Shown: in pieces, positions 21,825 to 29,919 of the stretch
Layout: each line of letters opens with the position of its first letter
Position numbering within the stretch: position 1 is the first letter of the stretch
NCBI GenBank assembly: GCA_963693105.1
Contig: OY843752.1
Coordinates: 1,550,001 to 1,614,000 of the forward strand
From: Oxydemutator sp963693105
Lineage (GTDB): Bacteria > Pseudomonadota > Gammaproteobacteria > Poriferisulfidales > Oxydemutatoraceae
Length of the DNA: 64,000 nucleotides
Direction: 5' to 3'
Program-made: the position numbers and the translations under genes
Notes under the pieces: generated by a model
What the model saw: the letters and a program-made list of their open reading frames with translations, nothing else
The model's database searches: none
What the model was told of the DNA's origin: nothing

Positions 21825-22487
21825 ATCAACAAACAACCCATACGCCGTACGCTCAGGCTGCTTTATCTGTTGCTCGTATTGCCGCTTGTTTGCGGCGTGC
21901 AGAACGCCGCCGCCGTGACGGTGCTGGTGCTCGGCGACAGCATCGGAACGGCGCACGGCGTGGCCCCCGAATCCGGCTGGGTCGCGCTTTTGCAAAAACG
22001 ACTGAACGGGCGAAGCGGCACATTGACCGCAAAGCACACCGTCATCAACGCCAGTGTCAACGGCGCCACCACCGGCGCCGGCCTGCGCCGCCTGCCCTCG
22101 CTGCTTGAGCGCCACGACCCCGACATCGTCATCGTCGAACTGGGCGGCAACGACGGATTGAACCGCCTGCCCACGGCCCGCATCGAGGCCAACCTCGCAG
22201 CCCTCGTCAAAACCTCGCATGCCGCCGGTGTCCGCGCGCTGCTGGTCGGCATTCCGCTGATTCCGAAGCATGGACGCCGCTACACCGAGGCGCACCGCCG
22301 CGCCTTCGAAAACGTCGCGCAAAGCCAGCACGCGCCGCTCGCCGCTTTGCGCCTCGAAGACGCGCTGAAACCCGGCATGCTGCAAAGCGACGGCATCCAC
22401 CCCGCCGCCCTCGCCCAGCCGCTTTTGATGGAAACCGTCTGGCGGCAACTCAAAAAAATGCTCCCGCCCGCCGCTCAATTCCAGTAA
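21825..22487 (+). CDS. tesA: GDSL-family esterase/lysophospholipase, TesA-like
   Basis: The SGNH motifs are clear: VLVLGDSIGTAHG (Ser), NGATTGAG (Gly), VELGGNDGL (Asn) and SDGIHPAAL (Asp/His). TesA hydrolyses thioesters and lysophospholipids in the periplasm. No ATG, GTG or TTG opens the frame before 21870 (TTG). AAGGA at 21813-21817 sits 7 bases before an in-frame ATC at 21825, which would give a normal signal peptide: INKQPIRRTLRLLYLLLVLP then VCGVQNAAA. I chose ATC; the alternative is TTG at 21870 (205 residues), which truncates the signal. The 3' end overlaps the convergent comEC by 13 bases. Confidence 0.85.
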   Translation: MNKQPIRRTLRLLYLLLVLPLVCGVQNAAAVTVLVLGDSIGTAHGVAPESGWVALLQKRLNGRSGTLTAKHTVINASVNGATTGAGLRRLPSLLERHDPDIVIVELGGNDGLNRLPTARIEANLAALVKTSHAAGVRALLVGIPLIPKHGRRYTEAHRRAFENVAQSQHAPLAALRLEDALKPGMLQSDGIHPAALAQPLLMETVWRQLKKMLPPAAQFQ

Positions 22488-24745
22488 TGCCGCGCCTGCT
22501 CGCGGTGCGCGACGATGCGCACTTCCGCGGACGGCGAGAAATGCAGACTCAGCGCGCCGGCCTGTGCCGTGTTCAGCACGCGGATGCCGCGCTCATGGTA
22601 GCGCCCGATGACGTCGGCCTTCGGAAAGCCGAACGAATTGCGGTAGCCCGCCGTGACCACCGCGAGACGCGGCGCAACCTGGTCAATGAACGCGGGGTCG
22701 GACGAGGTGCGGCTGCCGTGGTGGGGCACCAGCATGACCTCGCTGGCGATGCGCTCGTCACCCAGCAGCGCGCGCTCCGACGCCTTCTCAATGTCCGCCG
22801 TCAGCAGCAGCGAACGCGCGCCGCTGCTGACTTTCAACACGCATGAGGCGTCGTTGCGCGTGCGCCGGTGCGATGACGCCGGGTGCAGAATCTCGAAACG
22901 CACCCCGTCCCAGGTCCAGGTCTGGCCGTCGCGGCACACTTCAAAGCGCCTGCCCGCCACCTCGAAAGACTCGCCGCTGAGCAGCCGCCGCGCGCCGATA
23001 TGGCGCAGCACGCCGGCGGCGCCGCCGGCGTGGTCGTTGTCGGTGTGCGAGACAATCAGCGCGTCGAGGCGCGTCACATCACGCGCCCGCAGGTACGGCG
23101 CCACGATCGCCTCGCCGGTGTTGAACGACGGATAGGCCGGACCCGTGTCGTAGAGCAGCGCATGGCGGTGGGTTGCGACGAACACCGACAACCCCTGGCC
23201 GACATCAAGAAACACCGCCTCGAAATCGCCGGGCGGCGGCGGCAGCACCGCCTTGTTGAACAGCGGCAGCAGAAAAACCAGCGCCAGCGGTTTCAGCCAG
23301 GCGCGCGGAAACGCCAGCAGCAGCGCGATTCCCGCCAACGCGGAAACCAAGGCCCACTTCGGCGGATGATGGAACCACTCGACGCCGTCGAACGCCGCCA
23401 GCCATGCGCCGGCGCGCCAGAACCCCTCGAACAAAGCGTCGGCGCAGTGCAGCACAAACACCGCCGGGACGTCGCCGAGCGCGGCGAAGGCGGTGGACAA
23501 CAGCGACGCCGGCAGCACCAGAAAACTCACCAGCGGCACCGCCAGCAGGTTGGCGAGCGGCGCGATCAACGAGCCGCGCGAGAAGAACAGCAACGTCGGC
23601 AGTATCATCGCGAGCGACAGATAGACTTGCAGTTTCGGCCATTGCCGCCAGTCCGGCGGCCTCGTGGACGCCGACAGGAACAGCACAATCAGGCCGACCG
23701 CCGCAAACGACATCCACAACGACACCGACAAACTGCTGAACGGATCCCACAACAAAACGGCAAGCAGCGCCGCCGACAGCGACTGCGACAACGGCAGGCG
23801 CCGCTTTTGCAGTACCCCGAAAACAAAGCACAGCAGCATCACCAGGGCGCGCTGCGTCGGCAGCGAAAACCCGGCCAGCAGCGCGTAGCCGAAAGCGAAC
23901 GGCAGCGCGGCGATGGACGCCGCGCAGTGCGGCGGGTAATGCAGGCGCGCCAGAAAAAAACGCGACCACAGCGCGCGCAGCAAAAAGAAGAACACGCCGA
24001 AAACAAGGCCGATGTGCAGACCCGACACCGCGAACAGGTGCCGGGTGCCGGTGGCGGCCAGTATCTGACTGCGGGCGGGCGTCAGCGACTGGCTGAAACC
24101 GAGCGACAACGCGGCGACGGAATCCACGTGGGCGATGACGTCGCGGTGCGCGCGCAATTTCTCCAACAGCGCCTGGCGCCAGACGACGGGCGACCAGCGC
24201 GACCCTTCACCGATTTTCTCCCAGCCGAGCGCGTAGCCCGTGGCGCCGATGCCGCGCATGAAAAGCCACTTCTCGTAATCGAAAGTGCCGGGGTTTGCGT
24301 AGCCGTGCGGACGTTTCAGGCGCGCGCGCATCCGCAGCCGGTCGGCGGCGCGCACCTGCACATGTTCGCCGTACAGTTTGACGCGCACTTTGCGCGGCGT
24401 CCGGGCGCCGTCCGCGCCGGCGACGCGCTCCACCGCCAACTCAAAAACCGAGTAGCGTCCGCGCCTCAGCGGTATCGTCGCGACGCGGCCGGTTATCTCA
24501 AGTGTTTTGCCCTCCAGTTCGGGCGCCAGAACGGCGTCGAGGCGGTCGTGTGCAGCCAGCAGCGCGCACAGAAAACCGGCGCTGAAAGCGCCCGCCGCCA
24601 GCAGCCACGGACGGCGCGACGCCAGCCCGGCAAGCAGCGGCGCCGACAGCAGACTCCACCCGACCGGCGGCAGCTGCCCGAGGCCGTGCAGCGCAAGGTT
24701 GCCGGCGACAAAGAACAACGCGACAAAATGTATCGTGGCAATCAT
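22475..24745 (-). CDS. comEC: DNA uptake/internalisation membrane protein ComEC
   Basis: 756 residues. Several N-terminal membrane segments precede a DUF4131-type part, a competence domain with GLHIGLVFGVFF and many further segments, and a C-terminal metallo-beta-lactamase-like domain with FLDVGQGLSVFV, SHTDNDHAGG and LLTADIEKASE. It forms the inner-membrane channel for transforming DNA. It is transcribed divergently from the DUF2062 gene, and its end overlaps tesA. Confidence 0.95.
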   Translation of the reverse strand: MIATIHFVALFFVAGNLALHGLGQLPPVGWSLLSAPLLAGLASRRPWLLAAGAFSAGFLCALLAAHDRLDAVLAPELEGKTLEITGRVATIPLRRGRYSVFELAVERVAGADGARTPRKVRVKLYGEHVQVRAADRLRMRARLKRPHGYANPGTFDYEKWLFMRGIGATGYALGWEKIGEGSRWSPVVWRQALLEKLRAHRDVIAHVDSVAALSLGFSQSLTPARSQILAATGTRHLFAVSGLHIGLVFGVFFFLLRALWSRFFLARLHYPPHCAASIAALPFAFGYALLAGFSLPTQRALVMLLCFVFGVLQKRRLPLSQSLSAALLAVLLWDPFSSLSVSLWMSFAAVGLIVLFLSASTRPPDWRQWPKLQVYLSLAMILPTLLFFSRGSLIAPLANLLAVPLVSFLVLPASLLSTAFAALGDVPAVFVLHCADALFEGFWRAGAWLAAFDGVEWFHHPPKWALVSALAGIALLLAFPRAWLKPLALVFLLPLFNKAVLPPPPGDFEAVFLDVGQGLSVFVATHRHALLYDTGPAYPSFNTGEAIVAPYLRARDVTRLDALIVSHTDNDHAGGAAGVLRHIGARRLLSGESFEVAGRRFEVCRDGQTWTWDGVRFEILHPASSHRRTRNDASCVLKVSSGARSLLLTADIEKASERALLGDERIASEVMLVPHHGSRTSSDPAFIDQVAPRLAVVTAGYRNSFGFPKADVIGRYHERGIRVLNTAQAGALSLHFSPSAEVRIVAHREQARHYWN

Positions 24746-24799
24746 CTGGAAGTTTCAATTCAATTTCATTACAATCATTCGCCGCCGGAAAACAAAACG

Positions 24800-25312
24800 A
24801 TGCCCAAAAAATGGATCAAACGCTTGTTCCCCCACGTCGGGGTGCGCAAACACCCTCGCCTGGGCATGCTCGGCAGTTGGCTCGACAAGGAGAATCTATG
24901 GCATATCAACCGCCGCTCCGTCGCCACCGCTTTTGCCATCGGCAGTTTCTGCGCTTTCATCCCGGTGCCTTTCCAGATGCTGATCGCAGCGCTGGCAGCC
25001 ATCGTTCTGCGCGGAAACATGGCCATCTCGGTGCTGTTAGTGTGGATCACCAATCCGCTGACGATGGGGCCGATCTTCTATATGTGCTATAAAATCGGAC
25101 AAACGGTACTGGGGACCTCGTTTGTCCCGTTTGAATACGAGATGAGCCTGGCCTGGCTGACCACCGGGCTGGGGCAGGTCTGGCAGCCGCTGCTGCTGGG
25201 CTGCCTGCTGGCCGCCACCACCGGCGCGGCGGTCAGTTACACGCTGGTGCGGCTCATCTGGCGCCTGCAAATCATTTCACAGAAGCAGAAAAGGCAGGCT
25301 CCGGGCGACTGA
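24800..25312 (+). CDS. DUF2062 membrane protein
   Basis: 170 residues. A basic N-terminus (MPKKWIKRLFPHVGVRKHPRLG) is followed by NRRSVATAFAIGSFCAFIPVPFQM and two or three membrane segments, the DUF2062 pattern. Function is unknown in this family. Its place between comEC and the lol genes is conserved in other gammaproteobacteria. The stretch 25313-25453 after it holds no gene I can support. Confidence 0.85.
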   Translation: MPKKWIKRLFPHVGVRKHPRLGMLGSWLDKENLWHINRRSVATAFAIGSFCAFIPVPFQMLIAALAAIVLRGNMAISVLLVWITNPLTMGPIFYMCYKIGQTVLGTSFVPFEYEMSLAWLTTGLGQVWQPLLLGCLLAATTGAAVSYTLVRLIWRLQIISQKQKRQAPGD

Positions 25313-25453
25313 ATTGGAAGAACGGGGGCTGATGACCGCCTGTCGGCGGCGTCCCGCTTACTCGAACCAATGCCGGATGAACTGGATGAAACACGCCCCA
25401 TCCATGAAGCGCCGGCAAAATACATAACCGAATCACTCTTGCGCCATCCGCGC

Positions 25454-26107
25454 CGCCGCCGGACAACCGCCGGGACAACCCGCCGTTGCGGCTTTGCCGA
25501 TGCAGATGGAACGTTCAGGCCCGCTGCGGCGGGTTCATTGCGGCACGACGGCCAGACGGCCGTCCTCAAGGCGGCACACGCGATCCAGGCGCGCCGCCAG
25601 ATGCTCGTCGTGGGTCGCGAACACCAGCGTGCTGTTGCAGTCGCGGTTGAGGTCGAACATCTCGCGGGTGACCTGCCCGGCGGTGGCGCGGTCGAGCTGG
25701 CCGGTCGGCTCGTCCGCCAGCACGATGGCCGGGCGCGTAATCAGCGCGCGACAGACCGCGGTGCGCTGGCGCTCGCCGCCGGACAACCGCCGGGACAACC
25801 CGCCGTTGCGGCTTTGCCGATGCAGATGGAACGTTCAGGCTCGCTGCGGCGGGTTCATTGCGGCGCAACGGCCAGACGGCCGTCCTCAAGGCGGCACACG
25901 CGATCCAGGCGCGCCGCCAGATGCTCGTCGTGGGTCGCGAACACCAGCGTGCTGTTGCAGTCGCGGTTGAGGTCGAACATCTCGCGGGTGACCTGCCCGG
26001 CGGTGGCGCGGTCGAGCTGGCCGGTCGGCTCGTCCGCCAGCACGATGGCCGGGCGCGTAATCAGCGCGCGGCAGACCGCGGTGCGCTGGCGCTCGCCGCC
26101 GGACAAC
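25454..26107. repeat. 320 bp tandem duplication of the lolD 3' part
   Basis: 25454-25773 is repeated at 25774-26093 with an exact period of 320 and only about four base differences. The 14 bases CGCCGCCGGACAAC occur at 25454, 25774 and 26094, at the copy boundaries, pointing to slippage or unequal exchange at this microhomology. The intact lolD uses the rightmost copy. Confidence 0.95.
25535..25787 (-). pseudogene. Duplicated lolD C-terminal fragment
   Basis: This frame repeats the LolD half with LSGGERQR (ABC signature), IVLADEPTGQLD (Walker B) and FATHDEHLAARL, ending LAVVPQ instead of LAVAPQ. It has no Walker A and no proper start (only TTG). It is not expected to be functional. Confidence 0.85.
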
Positions 26108-26544
26108 TGGTGCGGCTTGTGGTCGGCACGATGTTTCAGATCCACCTTTTCAAGCATCGCCAGACCGCGCTCGCGCGCGGCGCCGCGGTTGTTCCTGCGA
26201 ATCAGCAGCGGCATCACGACGTTTTCGAGGACCGTGAAGTCGTTCAGCAGGTGGTGGAATTGATAGACGAAACCGATGTTGCGATTGCGCAGGCGGCTGA
26301 GCGCGGCCTCGGACATCGCCGCCAGCGGCTCGCCGCCGAGATGGATGGCGCCGGCGTCGGGGCAGTCGAGGCCGCCCAGCAGGTGCAGCAACGTGCTCTT
26401 GCCCGAGCCGGACACGCCGACGATGGCGATGCTCTCGCCCGCCGCCGCCGTCAGGTCCAGCCCCTTGAGCACCTCGACACGCAACGCGCCGGCGCCGTAA
26501 CTTTTGGACAGCGAGCGGCATTCGATGGCGGCGGGCGCGCTCAT
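25855..26544 (-). CDS. lolD: Lipoprotein-releasing ABC transporter ATP-binding protein
   Basis: 229 residues. Walker A GVSGSGKST, Q-loop FVYQFHHLL, signature QLSGGERQR, Walker B IVLADEPT and switch FATHD are all present. FHHLL in the Q-loop region is typical of LolD. It powers extraction of lipoproteins from the inner membrane. Its ATG overlaps the lolC stop (ATGA). Its C-terminal half is duplicated downstream. Confidence 0.96.
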   Translation of the reverse strand: MSAPAAIECRSLSKSYGAGALRVEVLKGLDLTAAAGESIAIVGVSGSGKSTLLHLLGGLDCPDAGAIHLGGEPLAAMSEAALSRLRNRNIGFVYQFHHLLNDFTVLENVVMPLLIRRNNRGAARERGLAMLEKVDLKHRADHKPHQLSGGERQRTAVCRALITRPAIVLADEPTGQLDRATAGQVTREMFDLNRDCNSTLVFATHDEHLAARLDRVCRLEDGRLAVAPQ

Positions 26545-27785
26545 GATTCTCCGAGCACTTCGGCGGGGCGGATGCGCGCCGCCCGCCACGCCGGATAAAT
26601 CGTCGCCAGCACCGTCAGCACGAAAGTCAGGGTGGCGACGAGGATGACATCGGCGGCCAGCAGCCGCGACGGCACCTCGGTAATCGGATACACGTCGGGC
26701 GCCAGAAACTTGAAGCCGGTGGCGCGCTCGATGGCGCCGACCAGCCTCTCGAGGTGGCTTGCCAGCGCGATGCCGCCGGCCACTCCAAGCACGTTGCCGA
26801 ACAAACCAATCAGACACCCCTTGACGATGAAGATCTTCATAATCCGGCGCGGCAGCATGCCCATCGTCTTCAGAATGGCGATGTCGGCGCGCTTCTCGAT
26901 GACGACCATGACCAGCATCGAGATGATGTTGAAAGCGGCGACGGCGATGATCAACGTCATCACAATCAGCATCAGCAGTTTTTCCAGTTCAATGGCGCGG
27001 AAGAAATTGCTGTGGCTGCTCGTCCAGTCCACCACCCCATGCTCGGGGCCGAGCAACAGGTTCAGCCGCCGCGTAATCCGGGGCGACTCGAACAGGTCGG
27101 AAAGGCGCATCCGGATGCCGCTGACCGCATCCCCCATGCGCATCAGTTTTCGCACATCCTCCATGTGCAGCAGCGCGATGCTGCGGTCGAACTGCGACAG
27201 GCCCGACTTGAAAGTGCCGACGACGGTGAAACGCCTCATGCGCGGAATGATGCCGGCGGGCGTCACCGCGGACTGCGGACTGACGACGGTCACGCGGTCG
27301 CCGGGCGAGACGCGCAGGTGGTGCGCCAGCGCATGGCCGAGTATGGCCTGAAAGCCGCCGGCTTCGAGCAGCTCCAGCGAACCCGATTCCATGTGTCCGG
27401 CAACGTTCGACACCCGCGCCTCCTGCTCGGGTTGCACGCCGTGCATGTAGGCGCCGCTGACCTTGTCGCCGTTCAGCAGCATGCCCTGCATCTCGATGAA
27501 GGGCGCCGCGGCGACGACGTCGTCCTCGCTTTCCAGTTCCGCCTTCAACTCCCGCCAGTTTTCGACGCGGCTGTCGGCGCCGACCAGCGTGGCGTGCGAG
27601 ACCATGTCGAGCATGCGCTCGCGTATCTCCTCCTTGAAGCCGTTCATAACCGACAGCACGGTGATGATGACGGTGGCGCCGACGGCGATGCCGAGAATCG
27701 AGATCAGCGAGACAAACGAGATGAAATGGTTCTGTTTCTTGCCGCGCGTGTAACGCCAGCCGATGAGGTACTCGATTCCGGACAC
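26541..27785 (-). CDS. lolC: Lipoprotein-releasing transporter membrane subunit, LolC/LolE family
   Basis: 414 residues from a GTG at 27785 (VSGIEYLIGWRYTRG), the family N-terminus. One N-terminal membrane segment, a large periplasmic domain and three C-terminal segments fit LolC/LolE. Only one such gene lies here, with no lolE after lolD, so it may be a LolF-like homodimer or its partner is elsewhere. The longer upstream frame would overlap ccmI and is rejected. Confidence 0.93.
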   Translation of the reverse strand: MSGIEYLIGWRYTRGKKQNHFISFVSLISILGIAVGATVIITVLSVMNGFKEEIRERMLDMVSHATLVGADSRVENWRELKAELESEDDVVAAAPFIEMQGMLLNGDKVSGAYMHGVQPEQEARVSNVAGHMESGSLELLEAGGFQAILGHALAHHLRVSPGDRVTVVSPQSAVTPAGIIPRMRRFTVVGTFKSGLSQFDRSIALLHMEDVRKLMRMGDAVSGIRMRLSDLFESPRITRRLNLLLGPEHGVVDWTSSHSNFFRAIELEKLLMLIVMTLIIAVAAFNIISMLVMVVIEKRADIAILKTMGMLPRRIMKIFIVKGCLIGLFGNVLGVAGGIALASHLERLVGAIERATGFKFLAPDVYPITEVPSRLLAADVILVATLTFVLTVLATIYPAWRAARIRPAEVLGES

Positions 27786-27789
27786 CGCG

Positions 27790-28983
27790 TTACTCCCCGG
27801 CGACGTTGCCGATGTGCACTTCGACGGCGTCGCCGGCGCCCGGCGGCAGCGCGCTCTCGCCGATGAAATCCCCGGCCTGCACAGCCGCCAGCCCCGACTT
27901 CGACACGCGGGCGATGACGCGCAGCGAGTCAAAATCGTCGAGCGTCATTGAAGGCGTCATCGAGTTTTCCCTGCCGAGGTACGCCTCGAGCGGCAAATCC
28001 GCGGCCCGGAAACGCCGGATTGCAAGAGGCATCGGCGGCCCGGACACGGCTTTGGCGTAAACAAAAACCGTGTCGTCGGGCGCGGCCTGCTCCAGCAGTT
28101 CGGGGGCGATGGAAACCATCACGGCGATGCGGCGTCCGGCTTCGCCGGGCGCCGGCTTGTCGCCGCCGCCCGCCATCCGGCTGCGCGCCGCGGCGATTTG
28201 CTCGCCGATTGCCTCGTGAATCTCGGCGTTGTTTTCAATGCCGCTTTGCAAACGGCCCCAGTAACGAATCGCCTCCGGATAATTTTCGGACTGGAAATTT
28301 GCCATGCCGAGCAGCCACAATCCCTTTTCATTGTCGGCGTCGGTGACCAGCGCCTGCTCCAGCAACTCCAGCGTGTCCGGTTCGAAACGCCCGCCGGCGT
28401 CCAGGAACAACGCCTCGGCGTACTCCACCTTGATCCAGTCATCCAGCTCGATGCGCCCGGCCGCCTGCCGGTAGGCATACACCGCCTGCGCGTATTCGCC
28501 GAGCATTTTCTGCGAGCCCGCGAGCAGCACCCAGCCGGCGGCGTCCTCCGGATCGTTTTCGAGTTTTCCGGCGAGGCGCTCCACCATCTCCCCGAAGGCC
28601 TGCGGCGACGACATCTCGCCCACCGTTTCCGGGTAGCCGCTCGACCAGTGCAGATAGAGGCCGGCGCTGGCGCCGATTACAAAAAGAGACAACAGCGCGG
28701 CGCCCGCCCCGCGCCACCGCCAATCCGGCGCGTGCGACGCGGCGGCGGTCTTGTCCTCGTCAACGCTTTCGCCGTCGGCGCGCTCAAGATCGCGCAACGC
28801 GCTTTCATATTCGGATGAATCCAGCAGGCCGCTTTCGACATCGCGGCGCAACTCCTCCAACTGCGCGGGCAATACGGATGCGCCCGTGGCGCGCGCGGCG
28901 CGCGCGCGCGCCAGCAGCGGCCACAGCAGCCACAACAGCGCGACCGCCCACAACAACGCGACCGCAATCCAGAACAGCGCCAC
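27790..28983 (-). CDS. ccmI: Cytochrome c maturation protein CcmI
   Basis: 397 residues from a GTG at 28983, four bases after the ccmH stop. Two membrane segments near residues 3-22 and 95-115 flank a cytoplasmic EELRRDVESGLLDSSEY region. A periplasmic TPR-like part follows, with WVLLAGSQKMLGEYAQAVYAY and LWLLGMANFQSENYPEAIRY. CcmI presents apocytochrome c to the heme ligation complex CcmFH. It is the last gene of the ccm run. Confidence 0.9.
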   Translation of the reverse strand: MALFWIAVALLWAVALLWLLWPLLARARAARATGASVLPAQLEELRRDVESGLLDSSEYESALRDLERADGESVDEDKTAAASHAPDWRWRGAGAALLSLFVIGASAGLYLHWSSGYPETVGEMSSPQAFGEMVERLAGKLENDPEDAAGWVLLAGSQKMLGEYAQAVYAYRQAAGRIELDDWIKVEYAEALFLDAGGRFEPDTLELLEQALVTDADNEKGLWLLGMANFQSENYPEAIRYWGRLQSGIENNAEIHEAIGEQIAAARSRMAGGGDKPAPGEAGRRIAVMVSIAPELLEQAAPDDTVFVYAKAVSGPPMPLAIRRFRAADLPLEAYLGRENSMTPSMTLDDFDSLRVIARVSKSGLAAVQAGDFIGESALPPGAGDAVEVHIGNVAGE

Positions 28984-28987
28984 CGAC

Positions 28988-29389
28988 TTACTCCACCTGC
29001 TCCGGCTCGTCCGAGCGGCGCCGGCGCACGACCTGCCACCGGAAAAGCCAGAACAGCCCGCCCGCCAGCAACACCGCCGGCGCCAGCCACAGAATATAGG
29101 TCGCGGGCTTGAAGCGCGGCCTGAAAAGGACGAAATCACCATAGCGCGCGGTCATAAAATCAACAATCTCCCGGTCGTTTTTGCCGTCCGCGACCATCGT
29201 TCGCACTTCGTCGCGCAAATCGCCCGCAAGCTCGGCGCTGGAATCCGACAGCGACTGGTTCTGGCACACCAGACAACGCAGTTCCTTCAGCAACTCGTAA
29301 TAACGCCGCTCCTGTTCGACGGATGCGAACGGCGCCGCGCCCGCCACCGCCAGCGACAGTAAAACCGTCTGAATGAAAGCGGCCGTCAT
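28988..29389 (-). CDS. ccmH: Cytochrome c maturation thiol-reductant CcmH
   Basis: 133 residues. A signal segment (MTAAFIQTVLLSLAVAGAA) is followed by ELRCLVCQNQSL, the LRCxxCQNQ redox motif, and a C-terminal membrane anchor. It reduces the apocytochrome CxxCH thiols. The ATG overlaps the ccmG stop (ATGA). CcmH and CcmI are separate genes here, not fused as in E. coli. Confidence 0.95.
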   Translation of the reverse strand: MTAAFIQTVLLSLAVAGAAPFASVEQERRYYELLKELRCLVCQNQSLSDSSAELAGDLRDEVRTMVADGKNDREIVDFMTARYGDFVLFRPRFKPATYILWLAPAVLLAGGLFWLFRWQVVRRRRSDEPEQVE

Positions 29390-29919
29390 CGCGCCCGTCC
29401 CTCCTCCAGCTCCGCCAGCAAGGGCAACAGCACTTCCTCGACGTCGTCGTGGTCCAGCGGACCGATGTGCTTGTAGCGTATGACGCCGGCGCCGTCTATG
29501 ACGAAGGTTTCGGGCACGCCATAGACCCCCCAGTCTATGCCGATGCGCCCGCTCTGGTCGAACACGCTGAACACATACGGATTGCCCAGCCGCTCCAGCC
29601 AGGCAACGGCGTCTTCGCGCCGGTCTTTGTAATTCATTCCGTAAATCGGCACGCGCCAGTCCCCGGCAAGCGCCAGCAGCACCGGGTGTTCCTGATGACA
29701 GGCGACGCACCAGCTGGCCCAGACATTGACCAGCGCCGGCCCCGGCAGTTGCTTCTCGCCGACGACGCGCCCGGGTCTGTGCACGGTGGCGGCGGTGAAC
29801 GGCGGCATCGGCTTGCCGACCAGCGGCGACGGTACGCGCGACGGATCCAGGCGCAGCCCCGCCGCCAGCAGCGCGACCAGCAGCACGAACGCGGCGACAA
29901 TCCAGATGTGGCGGCTCAT
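29386..29919 (-). CDS. ccmG: Thiol:disulfide interchange protein CcmG/DsbE
   Basis: 177 residues. An N-terminal membrane anchor is followed by a thioredoxin fold with WASWCVACHQEHP (CxxC) and the CcmG-type YGVPETFVIDGAG. It keeps CcmH and apocytochromes reduced in the periplasm. It overlaps ccmF by 4 bases. Confidence 0.95.
   Translation of the reverse strand: MSRHIWIVAAFVLLVALLAAGLRLDPSRVPSPLVGKPMPPFTAATVHRPGRVVGEKQLPGPALVNVWASWCVACHQEHPVLLALAGDWRVPIYGMNYKDRREDAVAWLERLGNPYVFSVFDQSGRIGIDWGVYGVPETFVIDGAGVIRYKHIGPLDHDDVEEVLLPLLAELEEGRAR

Noticed and set aside
22883..25312. 809-codon plus-strand ORF covering comEC
   Set aside because: Most of it is antisense to comEC. Only the last 170 codons, from ATG 24800, are a real gene (DUF2062).
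25535..25798. Second LolD as a functional paralogue
   Set aside because: It is a copy of the C-terminal half only, lacks Walker A and a start, and lies in an exact 320 bp tandem repeat.
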